DNA of 57,436 nt from Clostridium bowmanii (lineage in GTDB: Bacteria > Bacillota > Clostridia > Clostridiales > Clostridiaceae), in NCBI RefSeq assembly GCF_018861315.1, contig NZ_JAHLDL010000030.1, positions 1 through 57,436 of the forward strand. Reading direction: 5' to 3'. The translations under genes and the position numbers were made by a program. How positions within the stretch are numbered: position 1 is the first letter of the stretch; every line of letters begins with the position of its first letter. Of this stretch, positions 18,687-28,311 are shown piece by piece. The notes under the pieces were generated by a model that saw only the letters and a list, made by a program, of their open reading frames with translations, was not told the origin of the DNA and did not search any database.

Positions 18687-18699
18687 TAAGTAAAGTGGG

Positions 18700-20384
18700 T
18701 GTAATAAACAAGATCCATGGATTGACACAACTAAAGGAAATTCGAACTTTTTAGGAAGAAAAATAGCAGATAAGAGTACGTTTAAATATGGAACTACAAT
18801 ACCACTGAGATACCATAAGGCTTTTCTAGATAACTTATCAGATAAACTAACATTTGTAAAAAGTATAAAAGTAAAGATTTTTATAAGTAACAAAGGGTTT
18901 CCGGCAATAGTCTACTGGCCAAGTTCTAAAGGTCAATCTGGAATGACATTGCAGCTTAGATATAGCCATAAAGCATTGCTTGAACTTTTAAAAGAAAAAC
19001 TAGAAGTAAGTTATGATTACATTGTTCAATATGAAAAAGAAAATGATAAGAAACCTACAACAATTCCAGAGGAATATCAAGAATACATAGATTTCTATAA
19101 GGGTGATAAAATAGATACTTTTATTCTTGATCTTATTTCCAAATCAAAGGGTAAACCAGAAGATGAGTAATTGGAGGATGAAGTGATATTAGAAGATGAG
19201 TTAGATAATGAATTTTCAACTATAAATAATATTAATGAGGAAGTTACTTATATTCATAATTACATTACAAGCAAAGGATTAAGGTCTGCTATAACTCTTT
19301 TAAATCTAGCAACTCAAATTCTAAAAATGAGGGTAGCGCGGCCTACGAATTTGTGTTTGATGCAAAGTATAAGATAGAAACATCAGAGGAATATCAAAAT
19401 ACTTATGGTGGCATTGGACCTAAAGAAGAGGATATAAATACTATGCACTTGTGCAGAGATGCCATAGTATATAAAAATAAAAAAACAGGAGCTTATGACA
19501 ACTGTGTTTTTGGAGCTTTTGTATTATTTTCATTTAAAGATGAGCTGCAATATAAAAATCATAATTTCTACAAGAGCATAGAAGAAGTAAACATTGGTGG
19601 CATTCCATTTCTACCGAAGGCTACGGGGCTCATGGAAGAGTTTCTAGATAAGTTAATAAATGAATCTTCTTACTCTATATTTGAAAGATCGCTTGATTCC
19701 TTAGGAAGAGAAAATTATATAAAAAATGAGTACTTTAAAGACAGAACAGTTCTTGTAGGATCTTTAAGAAATAAAGAGCAACTTAAAATAAATCTAAAAG
19801 GAAAGTTCTATCATACCAAATGTAGCAACGTTAATTTAGCAGAGCATAATATCAAGTTTGTAGCCTTAGCCCAGTCAAAACGACAATTTGCAGCGGATGC
19901 TGGCATAACTTATTACGGCAAGGTAGTAGACATAAAAGTTGTGAAAAGAAATATGATAACGGACATTCCAAGTGAATCTGAAGAGGATTATTATGTTTTT
20001 AAAATTGAAGAATGGAAGAAGCTAGATAGAAAGATAGAAGTAAAAGGCTATCAAGTGGTAAGGGTGATGTACACTACAGAATATTTACTTAATAATGCTG
20101 CGATTGTAACTGAGCTCTGCATTAAATCTAAAGAAGAGTATAGGGTATGGGAAGAGCTTAAGAGGATAAGTTCTTTGACTGAAACGGAGATAGTTAAAAA
20201 TATAAATAGGGATAGTAGCATTGAGGGATTTTCTGTAGAAGGAATGAGGATATTTATAAGTGATGGAGAAATTCATCTAGAATGCAAGGGGAGTACGTAT
20301 GATTTTAGTGTGGCGGAATTTAGTAGAAGGCCTAGGGAGGTAATGGGGAGGATATTTAATATTGGGAGAGGTGTTCTTAATTAG
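18700..20384 (+). pseudogene. decayed McrB/DUF2357 restriction locus, copy B
   Basis: Compared with copy A, about nine bases including the start ATG are missing. The N-terminal domain then reads FKYGTTIPLRYHK onward, meets a stop at 19168 (DEL to DE-stop), and jumps from YITSKG straight into DUF2357 sequence: the whole AAA+ domain is deleted. The last 343 codons (19353-20384) are open. With the preceding frame (AYEFVFDAKYKI) they hold the PD-(D/E)xK nuclease core, the block GGIPFLPKATGLMEEFLDKL and a C-terminal recognition-like domain. A shortened nuclease could still be made from an internal start, but no ATPase partner remains. Confidence 0.75.
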
Positions 20385-20527
20385 GACATCCCTTAAAAAA
20401 CTAGAAACATGGGTAGTAAAGTTTATAAAAAATATAATTTAACACTTGAATTTTCAAGGCTTTTCATACGAAAAATTATATGTATCTGAAAACATGAGTG
20501 GCAAATGAAAATGTATATTATTGATCT

Positions 20528-20575
20528 CCAATTATTAATTAATCTATAATTATTAATTAAAGTATTAATTAAACT
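20528..20575. repeat. A/T-rich direct repeats upstream of the DUF1016 gene
   Basis: AATTATTAATTAA occurs twice in a row (from 20528 and 20550), then TATTAATTAA follows once more. The spacing of about 20 bp puts the copies on one face of the helix, just before a good promoter at 20587. They could bind a regulator or H-NS-like protein. Confidence 0.5.
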
Positions 20576-20586
20576 GTATGTTTTTA

Positions 20587-20614
20587 TTGACAAAGTCACA
20601 TGGGTTGATATTAT
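20587..20614 (+). promoter_or_regulatory. sigma-A type promoter for the DUF1016 gene
   Basis: TTGACA (20587-20592), 16 bp, TATTAT (20609-20614). The mRNA would have a leader of about 190 nt before the ATG at 20809. The leader contains ATCGTATTTTGAGAAGATAC, which recurs after the Fic gene near 25886. Confidence 0.6.
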
Positions 20615-20808
20615 ATAGGTATGAAAAGTAGTATAGAAGAATAAAAATGGTTGTTAAATTAATAAGTTGCTACATCGTATTTTGAGAAGATACATAAAAA
20701 TATTTTTTAGTACAAATGTATAGCAGAGAGTTAACTGATTTAGGCGAAATATTTGTTAAATAAAAATTCAAAGAGGATGAGAAAGTAAGAATATAGGAGG
20801 AATTTGAA

Positions 20809-21852
20809 ATGGCTTCTGAAAATCATATAAAGTTGAGTAATAATTTTTATGAAAATATAAAAAATACATTAAATGAAGCTCGTAAGAAAACATATTCGTC
20901 TATTAATTTTTATATGGTAGAAGCATATTGGAACATAGGCAAATTAATAGTTGAGGAGCAAAAAGGAGAAAAAAAAGCTGAATATGGTGAGTTCATTATG
21001 AAAAATTTATCAGAAAAACTTACTAAAGATTATGGAAAGGGATTTACAACATCAAACCTTAGGAATATAAGACAGTTTTATTTAACGTTTAACAATCGTT
21101 ACGCACTGCGTAGCGAATTAAGTTGGACTCATTATAGACTGTTAATGCGATTAGATAATGCAGAAAAAAAAGATTTTTACATAGATGAATGTGTTAAAAG
21201 TAATTGGAGTACGAGGCAGTTAGAAAGACAAATTAATTCTTTTTATTATGAACGTCTGTTATCAACTCAAGAGGAAAATAAAACTGAAGTTAGGAATGAA
21301 ATAAAAGAACTAGAGCCTATTAGAGATATAAATGAAATAGTTAAAGATCCTTATGTATTAGAATTTTTAAATTTAAAGGAAAATAAAAAATTTTTAGAAA
21401 AGGATTTAGAGCAAGGATTAATAGATAATCTTCAAGAGTTTTTGTTAGAGCTTGGGAAAGGTTTTTCATTTGTAGGAAGACAAAGAAGAATAACGGCAGA
21501 TGGCGAGCACTTTTATGTGGATTTAGTTTTCTATAATTACTTACTTAAATGTTTTGTTTTAATAGATTTAAAACTAGGCAAATTAACTCATAAAGACATA
21601 GGTCAAATGGATTTTTATGTTAGATACTATGAGAAAGAAGTAAAGGGAGAAGATGATAATCCAACCATAGGAATTATATTATGCTCTGAAAAGAATGAGA
21701 CTATAGTAAAATACTCAATTTTAGAAGAAAGCAAACAAATATTTGCCTCAAAGTATATGCTCTATATGCCTACGGAAGAGGAGTTAAAGAAAGAGATAAA
21801 TAAGGAAAGAGAGATACTTGAAATTGAGGAACGGATTCATAAAGAGGATTAA
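20809..21852 (+). CDS. DUF1016 (YhcG-type) PD-(D/E)xK nuclease
   Basis: 347 residues, full family length, ATG behind AGGAGG. The N-terminal DUF1016 domain has YMVEAYWNIGKLIVEEQ and LSWTHYRLLMRLDNAEKKDF; the C-terminal nuclease domain has FVGRQRRITADGEHFYVDLV and CFVLIDLKLGKLTHKDIGQM, giving the D-x(n)-D-L-K core. Such proteins are common in restriction and toxin-like islands, and their natural substrate is not settled. The gene is intact and sits between decayed McrB copies B and C. Confidence 0.88.
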   Translation: MASENHIKLSNNFYENIKNTLNEARKKTYSSINFYMVEAYWNIGKLIVEEQKGEKKAEYGEFIMKNLSEKLTKDYGKGFTTSNLRNIRQFYLTFNNRYALRSELSWTHYRLLMRLDNAEKKDFYIDECVKSNWSTRQLERQINSFYYERLLSTQEENKTEVRNEIKELEPIRDINEIVKDPYVLEFLNLKENKKFLEKDLEQGLIDNLQEFLLELGKGFSFVGRQRRITADGEHFYVDLVFYNYLLKCFVLIDLKLGKLTHKDIGQMDFYVRYYEKEVKGEDDNPTIGIILCSEKNETIVKYSILEESKQIFASKYMLYMPTEEELKKEINKEREILEIEERIHKED

Positions 21853-21960
21853 CGGCATTAAAGTAATCATCTCTTACCCTAATCAACTTGGATAACTATG
21901 ATTTGGGGTAAACAGTAAGTTAATTAGATAGGATCAAGTTCAGCCACACCTTGGAAAAAG

Positions 21961-23421
21961 AATGAAGATATTATAAATAAATTAAATACCATGAAGAAAG
22001 CGATAAATAGTAAACTAAAAACTTCATTTTTAAAGGATGTAGATAGTGATTATAGAAATACTTCTATGTCCTTAGTCTTTAATATGGCAAGAGGATATAT
22101 AGAAATTTATAAATACTACAGCACTTAAGGTGATGATTAATGTTACAAAAGGGATTAAGCATTAATAGTAATATATTTTCCTTATCAATGAAGGAACTTA
22201 GTTTGTTATATAAGTATTGGTGTTTTATAAAGATAAGTTCTCTACTTAGAAAGAGGTATAAGCTAATAAGTTCAGACTTTATAACTGTTAATAGAGAGGG
22301 GATATTTATTTCACTTAATAAAGGTGTAACGGAAGCTTTAGAATTCGAAAATACCAAAACAAAGGAAACCTTTAAGGTCTGCTATAACTCTTTTAAATCC
22401 AGAAGCTTAAATGTTAAAAATGAAGGTAGCAAAATAATATCGCATTAGCCTGATAACTTATTAGCTATAAATAAATTAGGTAGCGATAAGTCCTACGAAT
22501 TTGTATTTGACGCAAAGTATAAGATAGAGACATCAATAGTACCAGAATAGTTATGGTGGCATTGGGCCTAAGGAAGAGGATATAAATACTATGCACAGGT
22601 ACAGAGATGCCATAGTATATAAAAATCATAAAACAGGAACGTATAACAATTCTGTTTTTGGAGCCTTTGTACTATTCCCATATAAAGATGAGTTGCAATA
22701 CAAAAATCATAATTTCTACAAGAGTATAGAAGAAGTAAATATAGGTGGCATTCCATTTCTACCGAAAGCTACAGGGCTCATGGAAGAGTTTTTAGATAAG
22801 TTAATAAATCAATCATCTTACTCTACATTTGAAAGATCACTTGATTCTTTAGGACGAGAAAATTATATAAAAGATGAGTAATTTAAGGACATAACAGTTT
22901 TTGTAGGATCTTTAAGAAATAAAGAGCAACTTGAAATAAATCTTAAAGGGAAATTCTATCATACCAAATGTAGCAACGTTAATTTAGCAGAGCATAATAT
23001 TAAGTTTGTAGCCTTAGCCCAGTCAAAGAGGAAATTTGATGGTGAGGCTGGCATAACTTATTATGGCAAGATATTAGATATAAAAGTTGTGAAAAGAAAT
23101 ATGATAACGGACATTCCAAGTGATTCAGAAGAGGATTACTATATTTTCAAAATAGAAGAATGGAAGCAGCTTCACAGGAAAATAGAAGTAAAAGGCTATC
23201 AAGTTGTAAGGGTGATGTACACTACGGAATATTTACTTAATAATGCTGCGATTGTAACTGAGCTTTGCATTAAATCTAAAGAAGAGTATAGATTATGGCA
23301 GGAGCTCAAGAGGATAAGTTTTTTGACTGAAACACAAACAGGGAAAAATATAAATAGGGATAGTAGCATTGAGGGGTTTTCTATAGAAGGATATAAAAAG
23401 AGAAATTTGAAATGGAGGTGA
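21961..23421 (+). pseudogene. decayed McrB/DUF2357 restriction locus, copy C
   Basis: Only DUF2357 sequence remains. It starts inside the gene (EDIINKLNTMKKAINSKL), with stops or shifts near 22128, 22446, 22548 and 22879. Recognisable blocks are LLYKYWCFIKISSLLRKRYK, the nuclease core YEFVFDAKYKIE (22494-22530), RYRDAIVYKN, GGIPFLPKATGLMEEFLDKL, and the C-terminal domain to SIEGFSIEG, where it joins unrelated sequence 20 nt before the PtuA-like start. Copies A, B and C share long identical stretches, so they come from duplication. Confidence 0.75.
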
Positions 23422-23427
23422 ATAAAA

Positions 23428-23989
23428 ATGAAGTTGAAAAAAATTAAATTCGTTAATCATGAGATACTCAATAATTTAGAAGTAGATTTTTGTGATAGTA
23501 ATGGGATTCCTCTAAATACTGTAGTTATAATCGGTAATAACGGAACGGGTAAGACTACTCTGCTAAAAAGTTTATTTGATTCATATCGAGCCTAGAGATT
23601 TATTTCCAAGGTTATTTCAACAATATAATAATTTAATAGTTTCTTGTAATGAAAAAAATAGTTGTGGTAGCATGAAACAGAATAAATATTCTGAGGAATT
23701 TATTAATCCAGTAATTGAAAATCCAAAAGAGTTTATGACCTATAACTTAGCAAATGGAGAAATTGTACCAATATATAAAGATGCAGAAGATATAAGAAAC
23801 AAGAGAGCATCATACACTATTGAACTTTTAAATCTTAATAATTATGTATTAAAAGATGCAAGGAAGAATTTGATACAAATTTTAGAAGTATATAGAGAAA
23901 ATTATGATGAAATTTCAGATTATCTACAATACTTTTTAGATGATGGTCATAACTTTCCAAGTCTAATAAGGTTCTATATGGAAGGATAA
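23428..23989 (+). pseudogene. Septu-like remnant: PtuA start joined to PtuB end
   Basis: An ATG behind GGAGGTG opens MKLKKIKFVNHEILNNLEVD and a Walker A VVIIGNNGTGKTTLLKSLF, the beginning of an SMC/ABC-type ATPase, but stops after 55 codons (23595). From 23579 another frame gives IHIEPRDLFPRLFQQYNNLI, then VSCNEKNSCG and NLNNYVLKDARKNLIQI, to 23989. This matches the end of HNH proteins of the TIGR02646/PtuB kind, where H-x-x-P is followed by a CN motif. PtuA ATPase plus PtuB HNH form the Septu anti-phage system; here one internal deletion has fused the two genes out of frame. Family assignment is by motif only. Confidence 0.55.
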
Positions 23990-24061
23990 GGTATATGATA
24001 TTTAAGGACGATGTCCCTAAACTAGAAAACGTTTTTAGAAAAGTGAAGGGGTGGTAAAAAA

Positions 24062-24487
24062 TTGAGAGAAGTTAATGAAATATTTAGAGATTATGTAAAA
24101 GAAAAAGAAGATACTATTGATTTAATTTATTCAAAGGTTAGAAAAGCACTTAAATGTTTAGATACTATTAAATCGGGTGTTACAATAGAAGCTAATAATA
24201 CACTAATTATTTTTGATGAGGTTCAAGAGGTACCTCGTGCATTAACGTCATTAAAATATTTTTATGAAAATGCACTGCAGTATCATATAGTCACTGCAGG
24301 ATCATTGCTTGGCGAGGAACACCATCCTGGCACATCATTTCCTGTGGGTAAGGTTGATTTTATGGACTTGCATCCGCTTAATTTCATAGAATTTTTAAAT
24401 GCCACTGGGAATGAAAATTTGGCAAAACTTTTAGCCACTAAAGATTTTGAGCTTATTACAAAATTTAAGGGCAAGTTTAATATTTAA
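24062..24487 (+). pseudogene. AAA_14/DUF4143-type ATPase fragment
   Basis: 141 codons from a weak TTG. The sequence holds a Walker B (NTLIIFDEVQEVPRALTSLK), then YHIVTAGSLLGEEHHPGTSF and KVDFMDLHPLNFIEFLNATG, all typical of archaeal/bacterial AAA_14 ATPases with a DUF4143 tail. The N-terminal Walker A and the C-terminal nuclease-like tail are both missing, so it is a central fragment of a protein of about 400 residues. Confidence 0.7.
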
Positions 24488-24512
24488 AAAAATTGAATTT
24501 TTAAAATAAAAT

Positions 24513-24552
24513 AAAACTAAAAAGTATACTTTTTAGTTTTAAATGGTATAAT
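24513..24552 (+). promoter_or_regulatory. Fic promoter with a 28-bp perfect palindrome
   Basis: AAAACTAAAAAGTA (24513-24526) is followed at once by its exact complement (24527-24540). An extended -10 box, TGGTATAAT, lies four bases further (TATAAT at 24547-24552), and the palindrome covers the -35 position. This is the layout of an operator that shuts the promoter when bound. The Fic protein itself carries a C-terminal winged-helix-like part, so autoregulation is likely. Confidence 0.75.
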
Positions 24553-24609
24553 TTATAGTAATAGTAACGATAATATTAATAAAATCGTTTTAAATAAGGA
24601 GGTTTAACA

Positions 24610-25752
24610 ATGAAAAAACCGTATGCACCATTTACATTACCTAATGAAGAATTAATTGATAAGGAAAGATTATTTAATAAAGTAATAAAAGCAAATAAAG
24701 AAATTGCTATCTATAACGAAAAACTAAAAAATTCAAAAGTAAGACCTGCTCTTTTAATGGATTTATTCTCATTAAAAGAAGCTTTAGAATCTTCCAAAAT
24801 TGAAGGTACCCAGGCAACTATGGATGATATGTTAGAGTATAGATCAGATGAAAAAAATGTTACGGATGATATTAAAGAAGTAATAAATTATCATATTGCT
24901 TTACAAGAAGGGGTATATGGTCTGGAAAGATTGCCTATAAGCAGTAGATTAATAAAAAATTTACACAAGACACTACTTGGTGGTGGCGTGAGAGGCGGTG
25001 GAAAAACTCCAGGAGAATTTAGAACTGTTCAAAATTATATAGGAATACAAGGTTGCACGCTAGAAAATGCTTCATATATTCCACCAGAACCACAGCTTGT
25101 AGACAGTTATATGAGTAACTTAGAAAAATTTATAAATGAAGATGATGAAACTAATGATTTAATTAAAATAGCATTAATTCATTCACAGTTTGAGACAATT
25201 CATCCTTTTTTAGATGGTAATGGTAGAATAGGAAGGATACTTATTCCTTTATATTTATATAATAAGGGATTCATAAGTAGTGCTAACTTATTTGTTAGTG
25301 AAAGTTTAGAAAAAGACAAGTTTAAATATTATGATCTTTTAAATGCAACTAGAGTAATTGTAATGGATAAAAAAGATGATGAAGAGCAATATAAAAAAGA
25401 TATTGTAGTAGCAAGAAAAATTTATTCTGATTGGATAGACTTCTTTTTATCTGCATGTATAAATGAATCAAACAAATTAATTGCTAAAATAGAAAAAATA
25501 AATGAAGTATACAGTATAGCAATAAATAAAAGTATAGAAATAATAGATAGTAGCAAAATGAGAGAGGTTATAGATCTTATATTTGAATTCCCTATTTTCA
25601 CAAAAGGTAAAATAATTAGTAATATAAAGATTCCTACAACAACTTTGGATGGGTATTTAAGAAAATTAGTGGAGGCCAAAATAATTTATTCAGATCAAAA
25701 ACCAAGAAATAGAAAATATTATTTTTACGATTTAATTAATATTTTAAGATAA
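24610..25752 (+). CDS. Fic-family AMP transferase
   Basis: 380 residues, ATG behind AAGGAGG. The active-site loop HPFLDGNGRIGR (His198) is intact, as is the N-terminal inhibitory helix SSKIEG (61-66), a class II arrangement. It should transfer AMP from ATP to a hydroxyl on a target protein, with self-inhibition by the N-terminal helix. The last 80 residues (FTKGKIISNIKIPTTTLDGY, then LRKLVEAKIIY) form a winged-helix-like DNA-binding part, usual for this Fic/helix-turn-helix group. The gene stands alone behind its palindromic promoter and looks intact. Confidence 0.9.
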   Translation: MKKPYAPFTLPNEELIDKERLFNKVIKANKEIAIYNEKLKNSKVRPALLMDLFSLKEALESSKIEGTQATMDDMLEYRSDEKNVTDDIKEVINYHIALQEGVYGLERLPISSRLIKNLHKTLLGGGVRGGGKTPGEFRTVQNYIGIQGCTLENASYIPPEPQLVDSYMSNLEKFINEDDETNDLIKIALIHSQFETIHPFLDGNGRIGRILIPLYLYNKGFISSANLFVSESLEKDKFKYYDLLNATRVIVMDKKDDEEQYKKDIVVARKIYSDWIDFFLSACINESNKLIAKIEKINEVYSIAINKSIEIIDSSKMREVIDLIFEFPIFTKGKIISNIKIPTTTLDGYLRKLVEAKIIYSDQKPRNRKYYFYDLINILR

Positions 25753-25809
25753 AAATAGCAAGCAAAGAACTATATTCCACTACACTACATCCATATATTT
25801 ACAAAATAT

Positions 25810-25855
25810 CTCGAGCCATGTGAACAAAATAGAAAATTTGTTCACATGGCTCGAG
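25810..25855. terminator. 19-bp perfect hairpin after the Fic gene
   Basis: CTCGAGCCATGTGAACAAA (25810-25828) and its exact complement (25837-25855) are split by an 8-base A-rich loop. There is no T run, but its strength suggests a transcription barrier or mRNA 3'-end protector. Its G/C content differs from the surroundings. Confidence 0.6.
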
Positions 25856-26140
25856 GGTATTTATGCGCATAGCGAATATGCTATCGTATTTTGAGAAGAC
25901 ACATAAAAATATATAGTAGAGTTTAAAGATGATAATGTGGCTAAAGATTGGTTGAAATCTATTATTGAAAAAACTATTTTAGTAGGAAAGATTTATTACT
26001 AGATTATGAAAAACTAAAAATGATTTACCTTTTATAAGGTTACAAATTTTAAATTCTAAACAAAAAGAATATCTTGTTAAAATTAATTAAATAAATAAAA
26101 AATTCTTAATTATAACTTAAATAATTATTATGTTACATAT

Positions 26141-26293
26141 ATGGGAAATGATTTTGCGTTTTTGATATTTAAGGATATATATAAACTATTTAGCAATGCA
26201 AACAAATCATTTATAAATAGTAAGCAAATAATTAATTTTTATCTCTGCTATAAAACACAAATTGACGAAGTTTTAAATATTAAAAGGATTTAA
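26141..26293 (+). CDS. possible small ORF, hypothetical
   Basis: 50 codons starting MGNDFAFLIFKDIYKLFSNA and ending EVLNIKRI. There is no clear ribosome site. The sequence is protein-like, yet short; it may be the end of an older gene. Confidence 0.2.
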   Translation: MGNDFAFLIFKDIYKLFSNANKSFINSKQIINFYLCYKTQIDEVLNIKRI

Positions 26294-26376
26294 AATAAAT
26301 TATTAGATGGTTATAGCTATATCCAATTGATTTGCCTAGAAGTTAAATTATTAAATAAAGAAAATTGTATAAATGA

Positions 26377-26425
26377 TTGAGTTGTTTTAAACATTGTGAT
26401 AAACTTAGCTAAAGTGGTAGGACCA
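26377..26425 (+). promoter_or_regulatory. promoter and GntR-type operator of the Etf/lactate operon
   Basis: TTGAGT (26377-26382), 17 bp, TAAACT (26400-26405). Just downstream lies TGGTAGGACCA (26415-26425), the dyad TGGT-N3-ACCA bound by FadR/LldR-type GntR regulators. LldR controls lactate use in many bacteria, which fits the genes that follow. The operator sits at about the transcription start, a blocking position. No regulator gene is in the window. Confidence 0.6.
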
Positions 26426-26524
26426 TAATACCAACAACAAATAGTATTAAGAAAATTTAAATACATAATAGTTCTATCAAAAAAAACTATTTTATAATGT
26501 AAAAGTGTAAAGGAGAGGGAAAGT

Positions 26525-27310
26525 ATGAAAATTATGTTATGTGTAAAACAAGTTCCAGATGATTCTATTGAAATCCATTTGGATAATAAGACTAAAAAAC
26601 CTAATTTGAATGGAGTCACTATGGTAGCAAATGCATTTGATACATATGCATTAGAACTCGCAGTTCGTTTTGTGGAAGCTAATGGAGGAGATGTTAGTGT
26701 ATTAAATGTTGGAGCAGATGATTCTATAAATACATTAAAAAATTGTCTTTCTGTAGGAGCTAAAGAAGCATTTTTTGCAAAAGATAATTTATATGCAGAT
26801 TTAGATGCTAATGGAGCAGCTGATGTTTTGGCAGATGCTATTCATAAAATTGAAAAAGACAAAGGCGAAAAATTTGATTTAATTCTTTGTGGAAAGGAAT
26901 CCACAGATGAAATTACTGGTCAGGTAGGAGCATTACTTGCTGAAAAAATGCAGACAAGCTTTGTTAGTAGTGCAATTGTAATCGATTTAAAAGATGGTGG
27001 AATGGAAGTTCATCAAGAAACTGAGGAAGGATATAATATAGTTTCTTTAGAATCTCCAGCTGTAGTAACAGTTAGTAAACCAAATTATGATCCACGTTAT
27101 CCTACTATTAGAACTAAGATGGCAAGCCGTAAGGCAATCATTCCAACTTATTGCGCAGCAGAAATTGGAGAGGTAAAAAAGGCGAAAGTACGTTTGATTG
27201 AATATGTTGCACCTCCTAAGAAAGAGGCTGGTATCAGAATACAAGAAAAAGATGCGTCGCTAGCAGTAAGTGCTGCTATCGAGCAAATGAAAAAAGATAA
27301 GACAATCTAA
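26525..27310 (+). CDS. etfB: electron transfer flavoprotein subunit beta
   Basis: 261 residues, the full family length, ATG behind AAGGAGAGG. MKIMLCVKQVPDDSIEIHLD and VANAFDTYALELAVRF are typical of EtfB/FixA, as is KESTDEITGQVGALLAEKM for nucleotide/FAD binding. With EtfA it carries electrons between flavoprotein dehydrogenases and, in bifurcating members, NAD and ferredoxin. It is the first gene of a four-gene operon; in Acetobacterium the same order (EtfB, EtfA, lactate dehydrogenase) makes an electron-confurcating lactate dehydrogenase. Confidence 0.92.
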   Translation: MKIMLCVKQVPDDSIEIHLDNKTKKPNLNGVTMVANAFDTYALELAVRFVEANGGDVSVLNVGADDSINTLKNCLSVGAKEAFFAKDNLYADLDANGAADVLADAIHKIEKDKGEKFDLILCGKESTDEITGQVGALLAEKMQTSFVSSAIVIDLKDGGMEVHQETEEGYNIVSLESPAVVTVSKPNYDPRYPTIRTKMASRKAIIPTYCAAEIGEVKKAKVRLIEYVAPPKKEAGIRIQEKDASLAVSAAIEQMKKDKTI

Positions 27311-27331
27311 TTTAAGGAGGAAAACAAAAGT

Positions 27332-28270
27332 ATGAAAGCATTATTGTTTATCGAAACAGATGGAGAAAAAGTATTAGGCGCAAGCCTTGAATTGATTAGT
27401 GCAGTAAAAGAATTAGACGCAGAGGCAGAAGCTCTTATAGTAGGTAACAGGGCTATGGCAGATACTGTAGCAGCTCTAGGAATTCCAGTTATTTTTATAG
27501 AAACTGCTACAGATCGAGATACTTTGACAGAAGTATTATCACAAACTGTTAAGGAGCAAAGCCCGGATATTGTTCTACTTGCAAATACAACACTTTCTAA
27601 AGATATTGCACCACGTATTGCAGGACGTATGTGCCTTGGATGTGTAAGTGACGTTATAGGCATTAATAAAATTGATGGTAAAGTTATATACACAAGGCCA
27701 GCTTATGGTGGTACAATCTTAGAACACATTGAAGTAGATGGCACAGCCGTAATTACAGTTAGAAAAGGAAGCTTTTCAAAACCAGAGGCGGGCTTAAATG
27801 CAGGTGTCACAGAGAAAAAAGTAGAAATTCCAGCTAATGCTATTAAGGCGAAAATTGTTGATTCGATAAAAGAAATGTGTGAAGCTGTTAATTTAGAAGA
27901 TGCACAAGTTATTGTTTCTGGTGGACGTGGAATGGGAAATATAGAAAATTTTGGGCTTGTTGAAGAATTAGCGCATGTACTTGGGGGCGTAGTAGGTGCA
28001 ACAAGACCACCAATTGAGAGTGATTGGATTTGTCGTACACACCAAGTTGGACAATCAGGAAAGATTGTAGCACCAAAACTTTATATTGCATGTGGTATTT
28101 CTGGAGCAACACAACATACATCTGGAATGTCAGGTTCTAAATATATTGTAGCAATTAATAAAGATGAAGAAGCTTCAATTTTTGATATCGCAGATATAGG
28201 TATTATTGGAAATGTACTTGAAATTCTTCCAGTTATGATTGAAGAAATGAAGAAAGTAAAAGCAAAGTAA
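27332..28270 (+). CDS. etfA: electron transfer flavoprotein subunit alpha
   Basis: 312 residues, ATG behind AAGGAGG, 21 nt after etfB. The C-terminal FAD domain is complete: VIVSGGRGMGN, GGVVGATRPPIESDWICRTH, QVGQSGKIVAPKLYIACGIS and GATQHTSGMSGSKYIVAIN. There is no N-terminal ferredoxin domain, unlike the longer LctC of acetogens. It forms a dimer with EtfB and hands electrons to or from the dehydrogenases encoded next. Confidence 0.92.
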   Translation: MKALLFIETDGEKVLGASLELISAVKELDAEAEALIVGNRAMADTVAALGIPVIFIETATDRDTLTEVLSQTVKEQSPDIVLLANTTLSKDIAPRIAGRMCLGCVSDVIGINKIDGKVIYTRPAYGGTILEHIEVDGTAVITVRKGSFSKPEAGLNAGVTEKKVEIPANAIKAKIVDSIKEMCEAVNLEDAQVIVSGGRGMGNIENFGLVEELAHVLGGVVGATRPPIESDWICRTHQVGQSGKIVAPKLYIACGISGATQHTSGMSGSKYIVAINKDEEASIFDIADIGIIGNVLEILPVMIEEMKKVKAK

Positions 28271-28311
28271 ATGTTCTTTAGTAAGAAAAAGTTTAGAAAG
28301 GAAGGATTATT

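Larger units (their letters stand above)
25753..26376. other. gene-poor stretch with remnants
   Basis: It holds a 19-bp perfect hairpin (25810-25855), a repeated block near 25886 also found at 20676, a fragment reading EFKDDNVAKDWLKSIIEK (about 25919-25972) and a possible 50-codon ORF at 26141. These look like the worn remains of one or two genes. Nothing else was seen. Confidence 0.5.
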
